From: Rhytidiadelphus loreus
Taxonomy: Eukaryota; Streptophyta; Bryopsida; Hypnales; Hylocomiaceae
NCBI GenBank assembly: GCA_947034895.1
Contig: OX344762.1
Coordinates: 30,856,760-30,920,759, forward strand
DNA: 64,000 nt
Reading direction: 5' to 3'
Shown: positions 58,401 to 64,000 of the stretch, piece after piece
Layout: each line of letters opens with the position of its first letter
How positions within the stretch are numbered: position 1 is the first letter of the stretch
Notes under the pieces: generated by a model
What the model saw: only the letters and a program-made list of their open reading frames with translations
What the model was told of the DNA's origin: nothing
The model's database searches: none
Program-made: the position numbers and the translations under genes

Positions 58401-59250
58401 GCCACTGATTTTTTTGTATTTTGATACCCATCATGTGTACGGTTGTCCATGAATAATGACCAATGGCAACACCGTACGATATTGATGCAAATGATCGGAT
58501 TTTTCTACGGTAAAGTGTACACGATTTGTTGCTTTAGACTTTCATTTTTGCAGAATTCGATCTAAACAAGAAAACCCTTCTGTCCTGTTGACAGCAACGT
58601 TTCCTTTGAGCAGGAGTTGAAGACGTTTCCGTCACTCCAAAGAAGAGCTTGCGCATGCAGATATTGAGAAGGATAAGAGACGATAGTAAGAAGACTATTC
58701 TGAGATTGGTAGAAATAGAAGCCAGCTACTTGGCGGTAGATTCCTTCCTCAAACTTCTCCAAGAGATTGAAAAAAGGGTGGAAACTTATATGCAACAGCT
58801 CATGATCGTCATTCTGACGGTCACCTGCGACGCGTTGGAAATGTCACATTTCGAATACTTCTTCCTTGTGATGTGACAACGGAAGTGATACTAAATATTA
58901 CCGAGTGACTGCTCAATGCCTTTCAACAAAAATTTCGGTAAATTAGACTATTTTACAATTTTTTTTAGACAACATCTTCAAGAGAATCTTCACCACAATT
59001 TATGAAGAGACCTCCCTATGGCCAGAGTTCAGGTGCGAGCATGGGCATCATTCCTCCATTTCCTAGTCTAACTTAAATCTGGGCATGGTGATATTTCTGG
59101 GCCGCAGGTTCCAATGGTACAGTACGAGGACAACTGAGAAAATCTTTGCCCAAAAGTTGAAGTTGTTCATTGCGAAGTTCGAGAAGCGGTCGTTATTTCT
59201 GGACCAATTTACACTCAAATCAGCAAGCGGGAGGTGAGTCCCATAATGCT
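55403..59250 (+). pseudogene. DRP1-type dynamin-related GTPase, unprocessed pseudogene
   Basis: Fragments appear in the order of the DRP1 family: the N-terminus VIGLVNRIQRACTALGDYGG (55420-55515); [16 protein letters not shown] and [10 protein letters not shown] (56278-56375); VNLTSIDLLGLTK (56546); DIKNMVRSYIEK (about 56815); IILAVSPANQD (57050); VIRPCIPCIQAMINKSNDEI with ELNQIGRP (57403-57495); RIVSEADVYQPHLIAPEQ (57903); HFILRDLVRKYI (58291); ELKTFPSLQ and DDSKKTILRLVEIEASYL (58614-58730); VVHCEVREA with IYTQISKRE (59162-59235). DRP1 proteins act in plant endocytosis and cell-plate formation. This copy cannot work: no start codon in frame, no P-loop exon (GGQSSGKS type), DLPG changed to DLLG, no TKLD motif, and stops and frameshifts. 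Introns with GT/AG borders remain, so it arose by DNA duplication, not retroposition. Confidence 0.88.
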
Positions 59251-61240
59251 GAGTCTGGCGCGTCAAGGCCACTTTTGTCAGTGTCTTCGTGGCTAATGAG
59301 TGGAGAATAATTATCTAAGCTTTACCTTGAGTATTGCACTCGCTAGTCTACGGCTTCAGTTGCTTGGCTGCATATCACTCAGGCCGAGCGCTGAGCTACG
59401 AAAGGCTGTAGGGACATGTGTCCACCATAGGCCGTAGCCCACCTCATGCTGTACTCAATGTAACATAGCCACCTACGAAAATAGCAACAATTGCAAACGA
59501 GTGGGCTTTGGGTGGAACTGAAGTCAAAGGACATAACTTAAGCTAAGGATGGACCTCATACGCTCCTAAGAAAGGAGTTAGTGGACAGTTAAGGTAGCCG
59601 ACCTCATTCCGACCACTTAAGTAATTTACTAGGAAAAATCCGCCTTTGGAGAAATAGATTTGAGGAGATTCTAGAATTTGTTCCTTTTTTCTCTCAAAAA
59701 CAAAATAATTATGATGTTTTTTTGGTAAAGATTCCATTCTACCCATTCTTATCATATAGGTCACTGCATTTCCAACCATAGGCTAATTACAAAATTGACC
59801 ATGCGTCAATGTAGGTAATAATTGTGGCTTTCAATGTATAGTAAACTTGCCAATCACCGCACGGACAAAATTCAAACCCTTTTCCACATAAATATAGAGA
59901 TTTATATGTTTTGAAATTTGGTGTGATTATTAAATGTCATGATTAGATTCACCTTCAACAAACGAAATGCAAAAAGATTTCTTCATACAAATTTTATTGC
60001 AATTAAAAGGTGATGAAGTTGAAAACTAATTAAAAATTTCTTGCACCCCTTGACCGCACGGTGTGCGGTCATTGGACGGTGATACAAAATTATGCTTCCA
60101 TCCCAAGTGAATTGGTAGTTGCATCGTGCGGTTGGTGCGCGGTTGGCGTGTGGTAATTGGCAACTATTGTTGTGTGGTTATTGGATGTGTGCGGTGAATG
60201 ACAAGTTTATTCTACATCTTGTGATCATTGTATGCTTTCAATGTACACCTTTGCGACATTTGTGTTGTGTGAGTTGTCACCTAACCATGTGAGTTGTCAC
60301 CCTAAACCACAATTGATTGGAAACAAAGTAGTCTAACTAGCGAAAATAGGTAGTGGTCAAAAAGAGGTTGGCTACATTATATCTGATAATCTTGTTCCTC
60401 AATTTAATTTTGTAGATCTACCTAAAATTGCATATATAGCTAGAACCTCTTTTTAGTGCATAGTGCCAAGACTATGTACTAAGAGAGATGTAATAATGGC
60501 CACCCAATAGATGTCGGCTTGAACTACACTACTTTTCAAAAAAAATGCTTGAAATTGGGCCACCCAATAACTACATAAGTGACAGTTATATATTAAGAAA
60601 ACTTCTACATGTAGTACATATCTACACTAAGTATTGTAATTAGGTTGCCTAAATAATTAGCTTACTTTATCCTAAGAAAGTTACTTTAAAAGCTATCAAA
60701 GCCAATAGATTTTTCTATAAATATTTTTGTTTGAACATAGAGATTTATGAGTCTCAATTACAACAATACCTAATTTAAAAGTAGTGCACTCTTGTACAAT
60801 AATAGTGAATATTTATATGGTGTCAAATGTTGAGAAATTTGTGTAGGTGGGACAGTTTAATTTCACTATTTTGTGTAGACATTTTTGAGCACATAGAACA
60901 ACTTGGTCAAATAGTACTATGAGCTCTCAAGCATTACCTAGCTTGACTATAATGCCCATGTCAGTGTCCAACTAGGATTACATTAGTTGAAAAAGCTACA
61001 AGACATTTTTGTTGGATATGAAGTAGGGCCAATCACAATACACCAATTCATTCATTTGGGCCTCATTTAGGATGCGTAGAGGTTGTCATAGTACATATTG
61101 ATGTCCATTTATTTACAAAATTTATGTAAATGGTTCTTTACCACCTTGATTAGTCAAGATTGTTAAAGAATTGAAAGGATTTTGGTTACATGTGTACCTC
61201 AATATTCTTCTTTGGATTTTTGTTCACAAGTATCCTAGTC
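59251..61240. other. Intergenic DNA, no gene seen
   Basis: A GC-richer patch at 59300-59480 follows the pseudogene. At 60040-60200 the words GCGGT/ACCGC and GTGCGG recur many times in a degenerate way. Otherwise AT-rich without a recognised gene. Confidence 0.5.
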
Positions 61241-61244
61241 TTAA

Positions 61245-61477
61245 CCTCTTGATGCCTAAAGGGTTTTTTTTAGTAAAATATAGATGTACTATAATATGTG
61301 ACATTCTCAAGATTTTTGAAGTTTACATTGATTTGAAAGCTCTCTAAAGTCCATATTTTGGATGCTAAATAATGCATTAAAGTAATGTTTTGTCCATATT
61401 ACTTTTCATTCATTCAAATCAATGCTTGAATCTTTAAAATACAACCTTTTTATATGACCAATAAGAGGAAATTGAGG
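61245..61477. mobile_element. TTAA-bounded short element, 233 bp
   Basis: TTAA at 61241-61244 and 61478-61481; the ends are CCTCTTGATGCC and AATTGAGG. The interior, read on the other strand, matches 32193-32413 (AAAAGGTTGTATTTTAAAG, then GAATGAATGAAAAGTAA). The terminal repeat is weak, so this is an old copy. Confidence 0.55.
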
Positions 61478-61481
61478 TTAA

Positions 61482-63029
61482 ATACTATAATTGTACAAAA
61501 ATAAAGCAAAGAGATGTATAAATTCAAAAAATATATATTTAAAATATATTTAAAAGAAATGTTTGGATATATAAAAGAAAAGATGTTAGACATTATGTTT
61601 AATGATTATTTGTATGGTCAAATTATTTTAAATCTTCATTGATTTAAATTATATAATTCAATCTAGAAGCATTTAATTTCAAAATTGCCCCCAATTAAAA
61701 TAGGCTAAATCTCCAAGTTTATCAACATTGTACAATTTGAACAACAAATTTCTTAATGTTTATGTTCAAAGTATTATAACTTTCTACTATTGTAACGTAT
61801 TACTCCTATTTCTAGAAAGGACCCATGTTTTCTTTGTATTTTACAAAGGAAGTACAAGTCTTTTTCAAAAACAAGAGGTAACATTTAACAAGAATAGACT
61901 CTTCATATATACCAATTACTTAGAGTGGTTGAAGTTCTTTGTCTCCATCCTATTTAACTTTAACAAAGGCAAATTTCTGATCTTATGTTGAAACCATCAA
62001 CATTCAATTATGATAGATAATTTCTTTGTGGAACCAAGAAATGTCCATTGTCACCTCTATAGAAGCTTCTAATTTGATGAAAAATGACTTTGAAGAGATT
62101 CAATGCCATAATTATATAAGTTTGTATTTACATAGAGCATGACATTAAGAAGGTTTAAAGTATTGATTGAAATTTTATCTCTAATAATTAATAGACTGAT
62201 TGATCTGTGTCAAATTTTGTAGCATTTGGTCAATATTTACAATATGGTTATTTTATTGTTGGGACTCACTTAAGGAACTTATTTTGAAATTCATGTTTCC
62301 ATCATTATGAAATTATTGTAAGCTTCCACCAAAATGAAAAGTTATGTTTTTCAACACTCTTATGATTTAGACATTTTATTTGTCATTTTGAGGAGATTTT
62401 ATACTAGTGGAGAAATGAAAATGATTAATAATGAAAAACATCAATTCTAAAGTGACAAACAAAACTTGTATAAAAGCTCTAGTGGTTGATAGAGCTAGCT
62501 CCAATTCTATTGTCACTTCTAATACAACAAATTTCCTATTTTGAAATTTTGAAATCATAAAATTCTGAAATATAGAAACAAATACATTAAAATTTTGAAA
62601 CTTGTAATTTATTACTTTGTAAATCTTAAGTTCAAATTTTATAGTTTTTAAATTTGTAAAGTATATATTTGAAAGTGTACATGAATTTTAAAATATTTTA
62701 AATTTTGAATTTTAAAATATATTATATATTATATACATTTAAATTTATTATAAAAAATTGGTTATATAAACATATAGTATTTTATAAATTTTCTATTATT
62801 ACAAAAGAAAAGGATCTCAACTAATATAACAAACTTCAAATGGCTTACAATATATTTTGTATTATTGCTACAATTGCCACTTCTATTGTGCAAGTTGTGT
62901 TGTATAAATATATATTATACACACCAATCCTACTTATAAGATTCGATTTAGAACAAGGATTATGATTCAATTTGGGTTAGGTTTAAATTTTATCTTATAT
63001 CACTAATATAAGACACCTATAACATTCAT
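61482..63029. other. AT-rich intergenic region, no gene seen
   Basis: No reading frame with recognisable similarity. Short ORFs occur at the rate expected in DNA of this composition. Confidence 0.55.
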
Positions 63030-63320
63030 TAGGGCCTTAGGAGAAATTTTAGGTCCTTGGGAGATTGTTTTAGAGTTGTTCCCATTGCTAGGAACCAGCC
63101 TTGAATATAATAATAATATTAAAATAATAATAATAATAATAATAATCAAAATTAAACTTTTAATATTAAAATTATTTTTTATAAAAATGTATTAGAAAAT
63201 ATATTAAGTAACTATAATATCTAACGTGGTAGTCACCTAGCCACATTAGATGGCTTCTATGCAACATTCCTTCAGCGTTTCCAAAGTTCCCACTGTCCGG
63301 GAACTCACAATCTCTCCGGA
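63030..63320 (-). repeat. Dispersed repeat family F2, copy 3
   Basis: On the minus strand it repeats the order seen at 536-768 and 43255-43520: a GAGTTCCCGG-like start, CTAATGTGGCTAGGTGACTA with CCACGTTAG, an AT-rich middle containing (AAT)n (63124-63145), then GGCTGGTTCCTAGCAATGGG. Confidence 0.65.
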
Positions 63321-64000
63321 ACATTGAAATCTCTTCTAAAGATTTAGTAGAAATTGAAAGTCTCTTTTAAAGCCATTGAAGCTTATAGTTAATCTTATTA
63401 ATTTGACACAAGACAAATCTCCATGTACACTAAATAGTGAAATTAAGTTGCCCCACACTAATTTCTCAACATTTGACACTATATACTATTTACTATTATT
63501 GTATAAATATTTACTACTTTTGAATTAGGCATTGTTCAAATTAAGGCTCATGAACCTCCATGTGTACAAATGAAAATATTTGTAGAAATATTTGTTGACT
63601 TTGATGGTTTGAAAATAACTTTGTTAAAATAAGGCAACCTAATTTCACTACTTAGTGAAGTTAGCTAGTGATTTATTTGTAAGTTGCATTCTTAAATACA
63701 TCTTCATAATTTTGGAATCTACCTCCCTCAATCTTTACGAGGCAAAATTAATGTCTTCATATTTATTTCTTGACTCCTAATTATTTGTGACTTACTTATG
63801 TTATTGAGTCAAAGTTAGCAATTGCTACCAACATTGTAACTTACACATATTTAGAAGTAGTTTACATAAAGACGTAACCTTGCTTCAACATACAAGGCCA
63901 TTGGAAATCTTAGAGAGGTGGTTTGCCAAAAATAAACTATAGTCTAAATTAAATTTAAACTTAAGCCAAAGACCATGCTATTTTCTATGGATTTGTTAAA
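63321..64000. other. AT-rich intergenic DNA, no gene seen
   Basis: Nothing recognisable up to the window end. Confidence 0.5.

Noticed and set aside
1..64000. CRISPR arrays, prokaryotic operons, rRNA or organellar inserts
   Set aside because: No regularly spaced repeats, no Shine-Dalgarno-led gene strings and no rRNA- or organelle-like blocks were seen; the window is ordinary plant nuclear DNA in these respects.

Overview
This is nuclear DNA from a land plant. Coding exons of moderate GC sit in very AT-rich intergenic DNA, introns are of the GT-AG type, and the gene set is eukaryotic and plant-like: COP9 subunit CSN5, a mitochondrial EF-Tu, an RFWD3-type RING/WD40 ligase, an Ataxin-10 homolog, AP2 and PLATZ domains, and a DRP1-type dynamin. 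A bryophyte or other seedless plant is my guess, but nothing in the window proves it.

Layout. Positions 1-1.9 kb hold a perfect CACTA hairpin element, a dispersed repeat, a TTAA-type element and the promoter of the first gene. At 1.95-8.5 kb lies a 16-exon RFWD3-like gene (+). At 10.1-14.2 kb lies a 12-exon mitochondrial EF-Tu gene (+). From 14.2 to 33 kb there is an AT-rich desert with one intact open frame: an intronless 1438-codon gene (20.5-24.8 kb, +). It encodes two tandem AP2-R1/R2 pairs (four AP2-like domains) fused to a degenerate F-box/kelch-like C-terminal half. This is the most unusual object in the window. CSN5 (-, 7 exons) is at 33.3-36.4 kb and an Ataxin-10-like gene (-, 2 exons) is at 39.4-41.2 kb. 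From 42 to 64 kb the sequence is mostly repeats. It also holds a broken PLATZ-like gene (-, 48.9-50.0 kb), a doubtful Cys-rich small ORF (-, 52.8-53.1 kb) and an unprocessed DRP1-type dynamin pseudogene (+, 55.4-59.3 kb).

Mobile DNA. Three non-autonomous CACTA elements have perfect 3-bp target duplications, and a fourth is decayed. A family of short elements has CCCCT termini and is bounded by TTAA, like piggyBac. One insertion (42111-42747) can be proved, because the uninterrupted site survives in the inverted copy near 1465. Several other foldback MITEs are present.

Gene relations. The promoter/5'UTR segment of the RFWD3-like gene (about 1410-1907) and that of the Ataxin-10-like gene (about 41650-42106 and beyond) are inverted copies of one duplicated segment. 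Both keep a cluster of TGACGTG motifs. Apart from this, the genes are independent transcription units with no operon-like logic.
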